Assembly: GCA_030522415.1 (NCBI GenBank)
Contig: CM060121.1
Coordinates: forward strand, 1,473,476 to 1,537,475
Length of the DNA: 64,000 bases
Direction of reading: 5' to 3'
Origin: Channallabes apus
Taxonomy: Eukaryota; Chordata; Actinopteri; Siluriformes; Clariidae
Both the position numbers and the translations under genes were made by a program. The notes under the pieces are model-generated. The model was not told where the DNA came from and made no database searches. It was given only the letters and a program-made list of their open reading frames with translations. The first letter of the stretch is position 1. Each line of letters begins with the position of its first letter. Shown piece after piece: positions 26,240 to 38,764 of this stretch.

Positions 26240-28050
26240 GATGGAGGATAAAACATAACACACATCAAGTAGACCATGTGGAACACGTTTTTTGTAAAAC
26301 ACATGTTTTTTTGTTGTTGTTTTTTTGCATATATCAGTCTGTTGAAGAAATGCAGCCAGAACAGAACAGGTTAAATATAACATACGGGATGCTAATAAAT
26401 GCATGTTTAAGAATCGTTAAATGGAATCAAACGAAAAAAATCACATGTTCATGCCACCATTTTTTAAATGAAGTCATCATGTCACATGTCACTGTCACAT
26501 GACTGCACCAGAATGTTCACTAACATTTCCTGAGTTAAAAGTCAAAGATGGAGCCGAATAAGGAACTTTCAAGGGTTTGTGTCACCTGTGTCATTGTGGG
26601 TCTTCATGAGCTAAAAGTTCCTGTTTTGGGTGATTAACACGACGTCTGATCTCAACCCAGGACACGGTTTGCTCAGAGCATGGGGCGTGTCTCAGGACAT
26701 ACTGTACAGTGCCGTTTAGGAGTTTTAAAGTAAAAAATATGTTAAGAAAATGTTTCTACTTAACCAGCTAGATATAATCCTCTATAAGGGCAAAAAACAC
26801 ACATACAACACTGCCATTTAAATAATTTATATCACTCGTGTTAAAGTGAATTTGAAGAGAATTGCATGCACTGTTTATTTTTTATTTATTGTTTAATAAA
26901 GAATAAAAAATACAGTTCCACTTTTAACGAGTTGCTGCTAAGACCCAAGGTAAGTCCGGGCGTTGTGGGAATCTGCAGTTCTCCTGAGTCCAGCCTGGGG
27001 GCAGTAGTGGCTTTTGTACCATCACCGCCCTCACAGCGTTGGCATTATCCTTCTCTCACGCTCCATCTGAAAGGCTTAAAGCTCCAATTAAGATTGGTCC
27101 AGATGATAGCAGAATTAGTATTGTGATGCGCAGAGAGGCTTGAAGTACACTCTGTTTTTAATTCAGTATTGCTGACCAAATGCTTCTGCTATCAAACAAT
27201 CTGTCACCTGTTTTAGAGCCATCAATACATGTGCCGCAATCAAATGGTAATCAGGTGGAACTGAATGAGCACGATGTCCTCTGGAGGAACCGCCGGCTGT
27301 TTCTATACATTTACACCTAAACCGCAGGTGTCTGTGCCGAACACGACGTCTTTATAGACATTAAATATCAAACAGGTTTAGTCCACATCACTGTGAATGG
27401 GCTACTATTGATATTTATGTTTTAAATATACATGAGACATTAAGATACAGACTGTAGGATGTTCACAAGAAGGAAAATAATCTCATTCTGTCTTGAGTTT
27501 TTACTGCTACGTGACACGTCGCAATTTATGCGCAACAACCCAGTAAGCCGTAAATGAGCTCTCTTCCCTCCGACTTTCTGTCTTTTCATTCAAAGTCTTT
27601 GCAACTTCTGCGACAAAAATCACAGCTCTCGTTCTATTTTGGCAAAATCAAACGCTTAAGCTTAGCAACTTGTCGAGTCGCACCTGCTTGTTCAGGTGCT
27701 GAGAGACGAAATAAAAAAACAGCATGTTTCAGAGACGGCAAAAATGATATACAGTCTCTCACCTGTGTTGGTAGTTGTGACATTTGTTTTCTTCTCATTA
27801 GCATAAAGTTAAAGTTGTCTTAACACCCCATCATTATTCACAGTGGCTCCGCCTCCAGGTACAATACATTACATTAAGGAATGTAGTGTTTTTACTTTGA
27901 GAAAACTTAAAAACAGTTTTGTATTTTTGTTTAACATGGACTAGAATGAAATGAAATCAATCATCTGTGGTTTGAGTTTGTTATCTGAGACTCTCATATT
28001 GAGCTTCTGTCCCTTTAAATTATGATAAAAATCTCATATACTAATAATAA
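26240..28050. other. Intergenic DNA; possible conserved non-coding stretch at 26940-27300
   Basis: No gene seen. The part at about 26940-27300 has even base composition, few simple repeats and no transposon similarity, which is the look of conserved non-coding sequence. This is a guess without a comparison. Confidence 0.35.
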
Positions 28051-28056
28051 TACCGT

Positions 28057-28487
28057 AAGTCCCCTACATACGAACATTCGAGTTACAAACTTTCGAAGAT
28101 ATGGACATGTGCTCACGCAGGTTCAATCACGGAGTTTAGATCACATGTTTCCGTTCATTGTCACATGTGTGCAGCCTGCAACCCAGAAGTGAGCGTAAAA
28201 GCAGCGGCGATGAAGCTGCTACTGCTAAGAAGCGGCGAGTAATAACGATGGAGACAAAAGTGAAAATAAATAAGAGGATGGAGCGAGATTAAAAGATGAC
28301 AGACATAATTTTTAACATGAATCGTTCTACCATCGGCACGATTCTAATAAACAAGAACAAGATGATGGAACAAGTTCGTTTTATACTGTGTATAGTCGAT
28401 TGTTGTTCGTATCCTAGTAACCAGATGGTGTTTGTTGGACTTACGAACAAAAACTCGGAACGTAAGTTGTTCGTATGTAGAGGACTG
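28057..28487. mobile_element. Tigger/pogo-type DNA transposon relic
   Basis: Terminal inverted repeats AGTCCCCTACATACGAAC (left) and GTTCGTATGTAGAGGACT (right). Between them a short coding remnant reads NMNRSTIGTILINKNKMMEQV, typical of the N-terminal helix-turn-helix (CENP-B/pogo type) of Tigger transposases. The catalytic part is gone, so it is non-autonomous. Confidence 0.8.
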
Positions 28488-28689
28488 ACTGCACTGATTC
28501 CACCAGCTCTGTGTATTTACTCCAAAATCTGCAGTGGGAGAAGATGAACCAGGAATCCACATACTGTAGCCTCAGCTGTGTTTCTCAAGTGTGTGTATGT
28601 GTGTGTGTGTGTGTGTTTGTATCCATACACATCTGGTCTGACATCATTCCCGTAGCCACCCGTAACCTCAGAGCCCCGTCGCGGTGTCT

Positions 28690-29100
28690 TCTAGCTCGCG
28701 GTGTCTCGCTAGCAGCCACGGTGATTACATTTCACCGCTGAATTCTCAGGCAGAGTAATTAACTCAGGTTCTGCTAGTGCTAAGGGCTCGACAAATATTA
28801 TCCCGGAGCCAGCGAGGGCCTCGGGATCGAGGCGGGGCTGTCTCGCGGCCGTGGCCACCGTATTGACTTGATCAGCTGCTAATTAAGAAGTCGGCCGGCC
28901 GGATAGGGCGCAGAGGGAGATGACTTCATTAGCGGGGTCTTGGTGAGCGTAATTTTTCCCTCGCTCTCTCACACGTCTCCTTGGTAGCAGCCAAACGGGA
29001 GGGGAAGATGGAATCTTCTGGAAAGATTTGCCATCTGATGGAGCCAAATGAGTCCGTTTGACCAGAAATGGATGATTTTCAGCCTTGAATATGAACGACA
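28690..29100. other. GC-richer unique sequence, candidate regulatory element
   Basis: Lacks recognisable transposon sequence and has several TAATTA/TTAATTA homeodomain-type cores (about 28756, 28880) and an E-box-like CAGCTG next to one of them. Could be a conserved enhancer; no function can be read from sequence alone. Confidence 0.3.
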
Positions 29101-29292
29101 TATGATGATATAAACGTGATGAGCCTTTCTGACCCTATAGTGTGCTTAAATATAGGGTACGATTTGTGGTAATGTTTTCATTTCTATGTTAAATAAAAAA
29201 GAAAGTAAATCTTTCTCATGAATAGTAACATAAAAAAAGGGGTAAGGTTAACAAAGTGTTTAACGTATGTTGTATTTTTTTTTACTGTGCTT

Positions 29293-29445
29293 ATTCAATT
29301 CAAATAAATTTCATCTATATAGCGCCTTAACAATAGTCATTGTCTCAAAGCAGCTTTATGGAAGTGCGTTTAGATAATAATGTGAGATTGTGCCTGATGA
29401 GCAAGCCGAGGGCGACAGTGGCAGGAAAAACTCCCTGAGATGGCT
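29293..29445 (+). repeat. Teleost interspersed repeat, copy B
   Basis: TCTATATAGCGCCTTAACAA, CATTGTCTCAAAGCAGCTTT and CAGGAAAAACTCCCTGAGA are the signatures shared with 20420-20645 (inverted) and 33876-33950. Confidence 0.7.
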
Positions 29446-29449
29446 TATC

Positions 29450-32180
29450 TAACATGCAACTACTGTAAATATTTGACATGTATAATATAATAATGATATG
29501 ATATAATATAATAATAATGATGAACGCCACTTTAGGACTTTCACTCTATATAAATAAAATCTCTTCTTTATATTGTTTGCATTAACTAGCTCAGGTTTTG
29601 CTGCATTTCATTGCCATGGTGCACATTATGGAAATATATATATACTGTATAAATAAAAACTTGCTACAACAGTCAATCATGTGTTATAGCGTTATAGCGT
29701 TTTGCAAAATCTTGCAAATTTCACACCAATGTAACTAAAACAATTTTCTCCTGATGGTTGTGCCTTTAACACCGTTGTGAGAGTTTTTTAATACTTTTTG
29801 CTAATTTCAATACACATTTTTATTCGTACACTAGAACGGCCTGCAACATTGTTCGCATGGAATTTAATTGCACTCTCATGAGCGCGTTTTTAAAAATGTA
29901 CATCTGACAAAAAACGCCATCTGTTAAATTTTGAGATGAACTACTGATCAATTACTAATTTTCAAGGTGAATTTCTTCTCTGATATAAGGGTGTTTTCAG
30001 TTTAAATTTCAAAGTAGGATAATCTTCTCTTCCCGTGGGCCGATTGCGATGAAACAAAGCCTATATGTTACCTCAAGTTCGGCCAAATACTCCTGTGAAA
30101 ACCCTATTAACATTTGTTCAGTAGTGTTTACGTGATGCGTGCACAAACAGACAGAGAAAAATAAAAAATTCCAAAAAGATGTGTTCTATTACTAATTATA
30201 CAGTACTCATTAAAGTACACCCCTCCTTTTTTTTTGCAAATATGCTCATTGTACAGACAGTTACAGATGTTACAGTTTTATTATATGTATAGAAGATTTC
30301 AAATGCTAGATACAGTATGTTAACAAAAACCAATAAAGCAAAATAAACATAAAATGACTTAATGAAAAGATGTAATAAACTCAGGTGATGTGTTGGATTC
30401 TGTGCTGTAGCCACACCTCAATCCTACCCTTTAATCATCATGTTCTAATTTAAGTCAGACTAAATTAACTGATTTTAATACGTTGATCAGAAAGTGTGGA
30501 GGCGGTGAGTTTGCTTTTCACGTGTTTACCTCGACGAGTCTATTTAAGGCACACACTTGATTGGCTAGGTAGAAAAACATGGAGTGATGAAATTCCTTCG
30601 CACTTGCTAATAGAGCAAGCGGTCCCACTTTAGAGTTTGCACCTTAATTAAAGTTTAATCAAACACAAAGTTGACCTTCCTTGCCTCTGTGTTTGTAAAT
30701 GCACGGAGCAAAAATTAGGTTCATTTTGCAGCACTTTTTGAGTTATGACGGCATTTCCTGTGACGCTAGGCTAAAATGCTGAATATTAGCTGTGGCAACG
30801 GGAATGCCAGGAGCGGCTAACGAGGGTGGTCCACATCGAAAGTTGGCCTGAAAGCAGGTGGATGGAGAGCCACTTGCATACATGTTTTATCTTTGTCCTG
30901 CATGGATGTTTCAATGGTGTGCAATACTGTCTTTATGTGAGTTCATTCTTATCTTATCACGCCTGTGCCGCATACAGAGTGCAGTCTTGCCTTTCACTCA
31001 GCTCGGATGATCCCAGCATTAAAACTCCGGGCGAGTTTGAGCAGCTGGTTATTTTGTTATCAGTTTGCAGCAGGAGGTCGGTGTTTCTTCTCCGTTGCGC
31101 CGCCGCACATCTTCACATCTCCGGGGATCAGCTATCAAAGCTCGCAGACTCCTGAGTGTTTGTCATCGAGCCTGTGCGAAACAGGACGAGGATGTTGTTG
31201 CATAACAGCTTTCGGATTCAAAAAGGAGCTTAAACGTCAGCTGTGGCCGTGTGCCATATGCATGCGCTCAATCTTGGCTGAATTTTGCTGATTATTGCGG
31301 CTGTACTCTGCTGTTCGGGAGGGGGAGACGGGCAGAATAATCCCCTCCATTACCAAGCACATGGAAGTGTGCTTGTGCTTGGCTTCGGTTCATATTTGCC
31401 TGCAGCGTGAAAACCTTCAGTCAAATGACAATAGGGAAAAGCAAATAACGAAGAATGTTAAAACATTATGGTTCTCAGTGTAGCTAACGTACAGAATACT
31501 GCAAGTCCATCTCACCGCAAATCTTTAAACCACATTAAATTGTTCTTGATGTCGTACAGATGTGTTGATTTGGTTAAGGACACAGTGGGACTTGCTGTCA
31601 TCTACAAGGAGGAACTAAACCTCATGGAGACCCATCCTGGAGACCCATGCTCACCTTTTTTGTGCTTTGGCATCACTTAACATATTTGCATAAATGACTA
31701 ATAATGAGGAAATAAATAAATGATCATCTAAGTCATTATAAGTAAACAGAGAAATGCTAATCATTAAAGGCTTAAATCATTATCACTATAATTTGGCACT
31801 TTAGACATCACATAATTTATAGATCTACAGTATGTGTAATGATATTTATATTGCAGTACATGTGTATGTGGCCACTATGTAGAGGTCTAACAGCAGGCCT
31901 GAGTGTGTCCTCCTTTAATAAAGCACTCATTTAGAGTCTCATTAGGATCTGAAAGTGAGCAATAAATTCCACACCCATTTAGCTTTCCTTATTTAAATGC
32001 TATTCTGTATAATTTTGCCTGGTCCATGGGAACAATAGCGATTAGACTGTAATAATAATAATACAGGAAAAAAAACCCTAGGAGTTCAGAGGCTTTTGTC
32101 TGACAGGGTGTATTGAGCTGAACCATTTGACCGAGCAGGAATTTTTAGTTGACAAACCGTTGTGATGCCGTTTATTTGGC
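29450..32180. other. Intergenic DNA, no gene seen
   Basis: AT-rich with (AT)n bits near 29630. The frames at about 30826-31290 show no domain, and their composition does not suggest coding. Confidence 0.5.
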
Positions 32181-32189
32181 AAAATCATG

Positions 32190-34310
32190 GGCAGGAAGTG
32201 CACTGCGTGCAGAGCACTGGACCAGTAGGGTACGTGATGATGACGCTAGTAATGCAGAGTGGTGGTGGGGCAAGGTCAAACACCAGTGAGGGGAAAAACA
32301 TGTGCACCTGATAATCAGTGTTTTGTTTGTTTACGGTAGGAAAGCTATGAAGGGCGAGCAGACTGAATGGGCAGTAGGGAGTCTTTGCTCTCAGCACTCC
32401 ACAGATTGATTGTGTTGAAAAGTAGTATTTACTCCAAGCAAGAGAATAAAAATACTTGACTCACATCGACCGACTGTGTCCAGCTTCCTTCCAAACATCA
32501 TCTTCACCTTGCCATACTCATGCCAAAATCCAGGAAAAGGAAGACCTCCACCCCATGGAGTCCGCAACTGCTTGCAGAGGTCATCAGGCCTCTCGCCACC
32601 TTCCAGCAGAACCAGCACCAATAACTTCTCCAGAATTGCAACGAGTAGGAGGTCTCGGTCACCGCCACCTCCTCACTGGCGAGGCACATCTTGCATTCCA
32701 GCAGCTGCCAGTTAACTGTATGTTAAAGCATTTGGACATTAAGAAGGCAATCCTGGAGCACTTCATTGTGCTTTTCCCGTGTGGTTCCTGCCCTGCCCCT
32801 ACACCAGCTATGCAGAGCAGGAGGCCTTTAACTTCAAGGCCAGCCCCCTGCACCTGAGTCTGCCCTTCTGCTTCTCTTTCCCTCTCCTCTGTGTTTGTCT
32901 CTACTTCTCTGAAGGTGGGCATGGTTGTCTCCAAAATTGCAGGGGGATTGCTGGCATTGTGGGGAACTGGTGCGATTCCAGGATCAGTGTAGAATGTTGG
33001 AGGTAGCTGTTAGGTATTCCTGACATGTCTCAGGCTGCCCCAATCAAACTGATGGACTAGTGCATGGGTGAAGCGGGGACTAACTGCCGCCTTCTCTCTA
33101 TGCTTTTCCCCCAAAATTTAATAAAGACCAGAGTCAAGGGGTAATCAAGAACATTCCAGTGTACACATCACTCCTTCACCATTGTGGTAACCAATCCCCC
33201 TCCAACCAGGCCTTGGAGAACCAAGGTCTGATAACAACTCAAGACGATCAAAATGTGACATGGACCCCCTTGTGCCCCTATAGCAAAGGATTCATGCCAT
33301 GCTGGTGACATAATTGATGTTTCCAAAAAGCTGCTGAGAATTGTTAATCCAGGTGGCTCATTATAATCTGATGATAAGTCATATAAAACACTGAATCATC
33401 CCATAGTTTGTTTTTATTGGTCAGGCGTATGCAAATATATGCATTGGTGATTGTCTTGTCACGAATGTCACTTGATAAACCCACCAGTCACCCCAAAAGC
33501 GCTGACCAAAAAAGCCCAAGACCAAAAACGGGGTGGGGCAGTTTCTGGGGCTATTTGACTGTTATTCTAGGGTCATACCTAATTATTCACCAGCACACTG
33601 ACTGGTCTTACTAAACAGTGGGCACCAGATTCAGCACTGCTGTCCCAGGTGGTGGTGGGGGGGGGGGGGGTGAGGAACGCCTCATGCTGTCCATCAACCA
33701 GAAGGGTAAATCCAGCTCCATTGAGAAGGAGTGCCTGGCAATCATGGGGCAGACCTCATCCTCTACTGCTACCTGTTCAGGAAAGCTTTTACCCTCTGCT
33801 CAAACCGCTCCCCGCTCTAAATGAGGGAGTCGGCTGCAGGCCGGATGGCTCCCCAACCTGAGATATTCCATTTCGATTCAGTTTTATCTATATAGAGCTT
33901 TTTAACAATGGTCATTGTCCCAAAGCAGTCTTACAAAAATCAAAGCAGCTTCTTCTACAGATTTAATATTTCCCTATTTCCCGACATCTCTAGATGGATG
34001 TTGGGGGTATATGGTGGAAGGGGCGTGGTCTAGTGCCGCACTGTGAAAGGAGCAGGGGGCAAGTGAGTGGGAAAGAATGCACACCTGATGAGAATATGTC
34101 TAATAAATGTTCTGTCTGTTCGCAGTGAGATGGGGAAGTTATAAAGATGGAGCAGAGCGAGTGGGCGAGATGGAGCGTCTTTGCTCCCAGCACCCTGAAG
34201 ATTAGTGTGTTTGTGTATGTGTAGATGTGCTTGAACATGCTGAAAAGCAGTAAAGTATTCATGCCACACAGGAGAATAAAAATCTTTAAGTCACATTGAC
34301 TTCCTTCCAG
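32190..34310 (+). mobile_element. Decayed Ty3/gypsy-type LTR retrotransposon
   Basis: Two direct repeats (about 32190-32480 and 34005-34305) share TCTTTGCTC, CAGCAC, GAGAATAAAAAT and the following TCACAT-GAC segment and look like diverged LTRs. Between them are a gag-like piece (about 32520-32860) and an RNase H-like piece of pol (about 33605-33860) that still shows EKECLAI and, in another frame, the following LCSN box. Most of pol is deleted, frames are broken and a G-run at 33656-33670 adds a shift. It is an ancient, inactive copy. Confidence 0.65.
33876..33950 (+). repeat. Teleost interspersed repeat, copy C (fragment)
   Basis: ATTCAGTTTTATCTATATAGAGC and CATTGTCCCAAAGCAG match the start of the copy at 29293. 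It sits between the RNase H remnant and the right LTR-like repeat, so it probably inserted into the LTR element. Confidence 0.65.
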
Positions 34311-34713
34311 CCACTTTCAACTCGTGCACATAACAGTGAGAGCCACGAAAAATCCCAGTCAACAAGCAATTTATAGAAATATTAAATTGGAAGGCAGCCA
34401 AAAGGATAAAAAAAAAAAAAACACTTAACATCTGAGATCTGTTCAGTGAAAATGATTATGGTGCAGTTTGGACGCTGTGCAAACACCATATTAGGGTAGA
34501 GAGTCATTTGGGAGCTAAGATGCACCTTGTGATAATATTTCCCAAATGTAGTAACGTTACAACACTAATAGAAATGTGACATGAGATACATGTGCTGTGT
34601 TCAGAAGGCTAACCTAAAGGCTAACATTTCATGCATACGTAAGCAATGTTGGTGTTGGTTCATTTATTCATTATTATCTCGGCCATTCAGTTTCATTCAG
34701 TTTCTCAAAAACA

Positions 34714-34937
34714 ATGTTGTCCTGATGTTGTCCGGATGTTGTCCTGATGTTGTCCTGATGTTGTCCTGATGTTGTCCTGATGTTGTCCTGATGTTGTCCT
34801 GATGTTGTCCGGATGTTGTCCTGATGTTGTCCTGATGTTGTCCTGATGTTGTCCGGATGTTGTCCGGATGTTGTCCTGATGTTGTCCTGATGTTGTCCTG
34901 ATGTTGTCCGGATGTTGTCCTGATGTTGTCCGGATGT
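34714..34937 (+). repeat. 11-bp minisatellite, about 20 copies
   Basis: Tandem GATGTTGTCC(T/G) units. The eleventh base is T in most units and G in a minority. Because 11 is not a multiple of three, each frame reads through the same units, and the long minus-strand frame (periodic SGQHQDNIRTT) is a by-product of this and not a gene. Confidence 0.97.
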
Positions 34938-34949
34938 CATCGGAACATC

Positions 34950-35865
34950 ATGTGTTGTACTGGAAAACTAAAAGATAAATAATTACCACTTTAGAAAAGC
35001 TGGACAGACCAAACTCTTTGTGCTTGAGCTACAATTTATCCGGCATAAAGGTCTCATTGTACTTTCTGTAGCACTTATGAATCACATATAGATATCTGTG
35101 AACAAAATGAGCCACAATTTCCTTCCTTAATTCATCCATAAAAGTCTTTGATGAAGTCATTCAAACTAAGTTTTTTTTTTTTTTCCCATTATGGAAACTC
35201 CGCGACCCAAGCGGGTTGATCTCAATCAGCAGATGGTCTGTTTCTGTAGCATGGAGGACCGTTTGGTTCGTGTTTAATACCAGCGCATGACCGAGCAAAG
35301 CAGGCTGTTCTTATCTCCGCCACCTGCTTCCTAATGACATCTGCACAAAGCACATATGAAGCAGCAGGCAATTACATTCAGCACAGGTGACTAGAAGCAG
35401 ATTGCCCCGAGCTCTTATTGTTGGATTTAATCTGCAAAATATGTCACTTACCTCATTTATTACCTTGTGTCATCAGTGGGCCAATTGCTGTATCGCGCCC
35501 TTAAATTAGAAACATCATCACCCAAGCATCAGGATACCGAGACCGTAGTGTCGTGTACATTGTTTTTCAATTTGTGCTGCAGTGTGTGGCTCGGGTTCTG
35601 TCCGAACACGTGACGTGATGTATCGGAATGGATTGGACTTGCTAACAACTACACTATGTTTACTAGCAAGGACTTCTGGTGAGAATCAACTTGATTTAAT
35701 CAGAAGCGTAAAATAATCTGATCTGCAGGAGTACAGTATGGCCAGAGGTGGAAACATTATTGGATCACTGTAACAGATCAGTGCTGGATCACTATTCGCT
35801 AAGTGGCTGATTTATATCAGATCAGTAGCCGAGTTCACATGGATGAGAATATTACAGTAATAATC
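34950..35865. other. Intergenic DNA; unique-looking block at 35210-35470
   Basis: No gene seen. The 35210-35470 block has balanced composition with no simple repeat and might be conserved non-coding DNA, which I cannot test here. Confidence 0.35.
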
Positions 35866-35869
35866 GGCC

Positions 35870-36517
35870 GAAACATGGTATTGGTGCTTAAAAGTGTCTC
35901 ACCATAGGTGTAAAGTGAAGTTAATACTTAATGCCTCTTATCTCCTGATCCATGCTTCATTTTGTTTGTAAATATACATACACTACACATGTATATTTTT
36001 ATCAGATGAAAAGAAACACATTTGCTACGTAAATACAATTTCATGACTTTTTATGTTTTAGTGTCTGTAACTTTTTTTAAATTCAAATCGCTGACGTTCA
36101 GATGTAACTTGGCCAATTTAGATTTCACATGAAGAGACATAAAGCTGAAAAAGTGTTTATTCTAAAATGCAAAATTGATGAAATATTCCAACATGAATTT
36201 GACATGGTTACGGACTCTACAGATTTACCAAAAAAAAAAAGAAAAAACTGAATGCTTTAATTTAAGCAATAATTTTTTTCAGATATAATATGCTTCTAGA
36301 AATTTACACAAATTTTTGTACGAAATAGTAATAATTTGCATTTAAATTATTTTTTTCAGCTATATAACATTGAAAAATGGGAATTTTTGGGGCTCATATA
36401 AAATCAACTCTCCAAAATGGCTGAACTTAGTGACTTGTTAGAGAAGTGAGATCGATCACTTCTATGTTGCATAAACTTCAGAAATAGCTTCTTTGGCCGC
36501 ACACATTATCTATATTA
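35870..36517 (+). repeat. Unclassified dispersed repeat, copy 1
   Basis: Shares with 59715-60590, in the same orientation and order: AAAAGTGTCTC...GTGAAG, TTTTATGTTTTAGTGTC, AGATTTCACAT, TGAAAAAGTGTTT.ATTCTAAAATGC and AGCTTCTTTGGC.CACACATTATCT. The stretch between these blocks differs in the two copies. No coding capacity or terminal repeats were found. Confidence 0.7.
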
Positions 36518-36529
36518 TATGAATAACAT

Positions 36530-36671
36530 TCATTCATTTTCTATACCGCTTAATCCTGTGTTCAGGGTCGCGGGGGACCTGGAGCCTATCCCAGGAGACT
36601 TCGGGCACTAGACGGGGTACACCCTGGACAGGGTGCCAATCCATCGCAGGGCACACACACATACATACACT
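36530..36671 (-). mobile_element. 5'-truncated SINE with 12-bp TSD
   Basis: Only the 3' part of the SINE (from the TGTGTGCCCTGCGATGG region to the GAATG tail) is present on the minus strand. TATGAATAACAT at 36518-36529 and 36672-36683 is the target-site duplication. The truncation therefore happened at insertion, as in LINE-driven retrotransposition. Confidence 0.92.
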
Positions 36672-36689
36672 TATGAATAACATAAAAAA

Positions 36690-37600
36690 ATAAATAAATA
36701 AATTGCACCAATACTGTGTTTTGGCCAAATAGGCATAATCGTCCAATTAGAATAAAAAAAAACCTCAGTGGGAGGAGTCGGACCCAGTGTGTCCTGATCC
36801 GGTCCATTCAGTGGGTCAGTACTAGCCATGTTATCACTTGATGATATCACTGATGAAGTGCTTTCAGGACGTAAACACATCCCATTAGATCGGTGTCCAT
36901 GTAAACAGATGACTTGGCATCTCTAATCAGAAGGATTTCAGATGGGGTCCGTATGAACAGAACTAGTGTTTGGGGTTTTTATATTAGCTGAGTATCGGAT
37001 CATTCGTAGATCAGTACTCGGTCAGCACTGGAAGACTGGTATTAGATTAGACTTAAATCACTGTTGGATCAGTATCAGGTCAGTAATCAATAACTATTAA
37101 TCAGTCTCAGGTCAGTATTGGATCACAAACCATTTAACGTCGAGTCGGGACTGGATCACTGTGTCACTGGTGACGCACCAGTACTGAATACTGCAGTGGA
37201 TCAGAGTTCAGCTCTCCGTCAGTATCTGACTTTCATCCACATCACCGTCAGATCGTCATCAGATTACCGTCAGGATCCTGCGTGAGATTAAAAAAAAAAA
37301 TATATGGATGAAATGATTTAAACTTCATCGTGTTTTAAAACCGTGAACATAATCTGTCCTTATAATTTAGCAAGGCTTTAATGTATGCTATAAAGAGAGG
37401 CTTGATCTCACACGATTATTAATTATATCTGTTATTTATGTACAAAAGCGATGGAGAGAAAAATCAACAAAGTCCTAAAAGCGGCTTCTTTTTAGATTCT
37501 ATTTCTCAACTAGTCGGTTATAAATGGAGATATAATTGAAATGTGGCATCTCTGCAAAGAGTAGGGTTTGGATGAGGAAGGCCGGACCCAGCTGCTGTGG
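36690..37600. other. Intergenic DNA, no gene seen
   Basis: Unassigned. Several GGATCA/GTCAGTA-like words recur between 36950 and 37260, perhaps a decayed short-period repeat. Confidence 0.4.
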
Positions 37601-37605
37601 CCTGC

Positions 37606-37606
<1 letters not shown>

Positions 37607-37640
<34 letters not shown>

Positions 37641-37721
37641 TGATCACAGCTGTAATCGTTCTCCATCTGTCACAAGCTGCTGCTAATACAGAAGCAAGCC
37701 ATGGAAATGCAGCCATGCTTG

Positions 37722-37803
<82 letters not shown>

Positions 37804-38013
37804 TCTCTCGCTCTCTCTCTCATATTTTTTCTCTTGTTCATTTCTTCCAATCTCTCATTCCTCATACACACTTGTCTCAAACACACACACACACACACAC
37901 ACACTCGTCATTTTTTTTCATTCGGTTCTCAGGAGAGTCTCCATCCTACACCAGGGTGTGTCCTGAGCAAGAAAGGCCGCCTTTGTTCTTATTACGTGAG
38001 TCAGTGTGGGTTT

Positions 38014-38064
<51 letters not shown>
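37607..38064. repeat. Cluster of four dinucleotide microsatellites
   Basis: (GT)n at 37607-37639, (CA)n at 37725-37801 (about 38 units, the longest perfect CA tract in the window), (AC)n at 37880-37904 and (TG)n at 38019-38064. The tracts are complementary in pairs. The long frames that cross them are low-complexity artefacts. Confidence 0.95.
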
Positions 38065-38067
<3 letters not shown>

Positions 38068-38069
38068 GA

Positions 38070-38760
38070 TTTAGACCTAGGAGGTGAACCAATTCCAGTT
38101 TAATGGGTACCAACAGAATTGTTCCATTTATATGGAAAATTTGATTAAAGCATTTTTTTTAAAAATAATTTTGTTTCTTTCTCAGGAGTTTCATTTAACT
38201 CACTTCTTAATTTACACTTCACGCTTTTCTTGTTTGTTGCTTTTGACATCAAAATTATGATTAAAAAAAAAATCATCATGATGCAGTAAAACGGCAGACG
38301 ATGAGATTATTGACACGATTCGTATCATCATTAACATTTACCTTCGTAAGACTTCCCTCGTTCCGTCTCGTGTGGCCGCTCGGACTTCGCCAGTCAGATT
38401 CCCGCCGGCGTCAGGACTGTTGTACCCCGTGTCAGTCTGTTCACAGTCAAACCCCTCTGGTGGAACTCGGTAACATGTTAATAAACAGCTCGGAGACCAG
38501 GCAGACTAATGTCACAGGTCTCCACATTCAGCTATTTCTGGGATCTATTTATCCTGAAGATTAGACAGGGTTCAGTTAATACTTAATGAACTATCGTCTC
38601 TTATTCAGTGGAATTCTTTTTTTATATGACACGTGCTCTTATCCTCGGCCTGACCCCAAAAATCCCCATTTGGATTTAAATGAGCAAATACTTAAGAATC
38701 TTTGATTAGATCATTACTACAGTGATTCTGTTATATGATGATTCTCATTTTTTAAACATC
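38070..38760. other. Intergenic DNA, no gene seen
   Basis: The 87-codon frame at 38301-38564 has no recognised domain. Nothing else stands out. Confidence 0.45.
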
Positions 38761-38764
38761 CGTG

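Noticed and set aside
34674..34940. An 88-codon periodic frame that looks like a repeat protein
   Set aside because: It follows from the 11-bp unit with no stop in any frame of that strand; no other gene signal.
37510..38103. Several His/Thr- or Cys/Val-repeat frames
   Set aside because: These are (CA)n and (GT)n microsatellites read as protein.
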